Assembly: GCA_902766575.1 (NCBI GenBank)
Contig: CACXED010000375.1
Location: 1 to 5,405, forward strand
Length of the DNA: 5,405 bases
Origin: an uncultured Ruminococcus sp.
Lineage (GTDB): Bacteria; Bacillota; Clostridia; Oscillospirales; CAG-272
Direction of reading: 5' to 3'
Shown: positions 5,206-5,405 of the stretch, piece by piece
How positions within the stretch are numbered: the stretch's first letter is position 1
Layout of the letters: each line of letters begins with the position of its first letter
The notes under the pieces: model-generated
The model's input: the letters and a program-made list of their open reading frames with translations, nothing else
Told to the model about the DNA's origin: nothing
The model's database searches: none
Translations under genes and position numbers: made by a program

Positions 5206-5405
5206 TCAGATCTCCATAAGTTCCTTGGACTTGCGAGCGGTGATCTCGTCGATGCTCTTGACATACTTGTCGGTGAGATCCTGAACCGCCTTGTCGGAGG
5301 CTTTGAGCTCGTCCTCGGTCATTTCGGTGTCCTTCTTCATCTTCTTCGCGGCGCCGTTAGCCTCGCGGCGGATGTTGCGGATAGCGACCTTAGCCTCGTC
5401 GCCCA
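5206..5405 (-). CDS. frr: Ribosome recycling factor, C-terminal part (partial)
   Basis: RRF works with EF-G to split the post-termination ribosome so the subunits can be reused. Only the last 65 residues and the TGA stop are in the window, of about 185 expected; the frame runs off the right edge. The visible part begins GDEAKVAIRNIRREANG and ends ARKSKELMEI. It matches the end of the three-helix-bundle domain I, including the two arginines (visible residues 9 and 12) that align with E. coli Arg129 and Arg132, important for ribosome binding. The acidic-basic helical stretch KKDTEMTEDELKASDKAV and the Leu-Met-Glu-Ile tail are typical. Upstream neighbours in such clusters are usually pyrH and tsf, outside this window. 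A 95-base spacer separates it from uppS, the largest gap here. Confidence 0.95.
   Translation of the reverse strand, partial: GDEAKVAIRNIRREANGAAKKMKKDTEMTEDELKASDKAVQDLTDKYVKSIDEITARKSKELMEI

Noticed and set aside
4950..5264. Minus-strand open frame running from within frr through the frr-uppS gap into uppS
   Set aside because: It is out of frame with both real genes, crosses both hairpins, and shows no family resemblance.
1..5405. An undescribed accessory or defence system hidden in the block
   Set aside because: Every substantial frame is a complete, well-known housekeeping gene in its usual order. No phage, transposon, toxin-antitoxin, CRISPR or RNA-gene signature was seen on either strand.

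Overview
This window is a conserved chromosomal housekeeping block in which every gene I can support lies on the minus strand. In transcription order (right to left) it runs: the 3' end of frr, then uppS, cdsA, dxr, rseP, ispG, and the first 44 codons of what looks like polC. From established knowledge, the order frr-uppS-cdsA-dxr-rseP-ispG-polC is characteristic of Firmicutes, especially Clostridia. PolC-type DNA polymerase III points the same way. Local GC is mixed, about 35-40% at the left edge and 55-65% over uppS and the start of dxr. This suggests a clostridial or Oscillospiraceae-like anaerobe, but the genus cannot be named from the sequence alone.

Layout: 1-132 partial polC (minus, runs off the left edge); 167-1231 ispG; 1267-2310 rseP; 2324-3493 dxr; 3509-4354 cdsA; 4406-5110 uppS; 5206-5405 partial frr (runs off the right edge). 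Gaps are short (34, 35, 13, 15, 51 and 95 bases from left to right), so uppS to polC probably form one polycistron. The only gap large enough for an internal regulatory region is the 95-base frr-uppS spacer, which holds two hairpins and a T-tract on the opposite strand. No stretch over 300 bases lacks a gene.

How the genes fit together: Dxr and IspG are the second and the sixth (penultimate) steps of the MEP isoprenoid pathway. UppS turns isoprenoid precursors into the C55 lipid carrier for cell-wall synthesis. CdsA makes CDP-diacylglycerol for phospholipids. RseP/RasP is a membrane-embedded metalloprotease that cleaves anti-sigma factors and other small membrane proteins. Frr recycles ribosomes and PolC replicates the chromosome. 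The block therefore couples envelope lipid supply to growth functions.

I found no mobile element, CRISPR array, RNA gene or cryptic accessory system. All six long reading frames are intact members of well-known families. The points worth a second look are at the start sites and gaps. dxr and ispG lack Shine-Dalgarno sequences and share a TGTATA box at the same position. The rseP GTG sits inside a near-perfect anti-SD complement. cdsA has a hairpin between an SD-like sequence and its ATG. A 15-base palindrome lies before ispG. The frr-uppS spacer carries a repeated GCCGGATC element.
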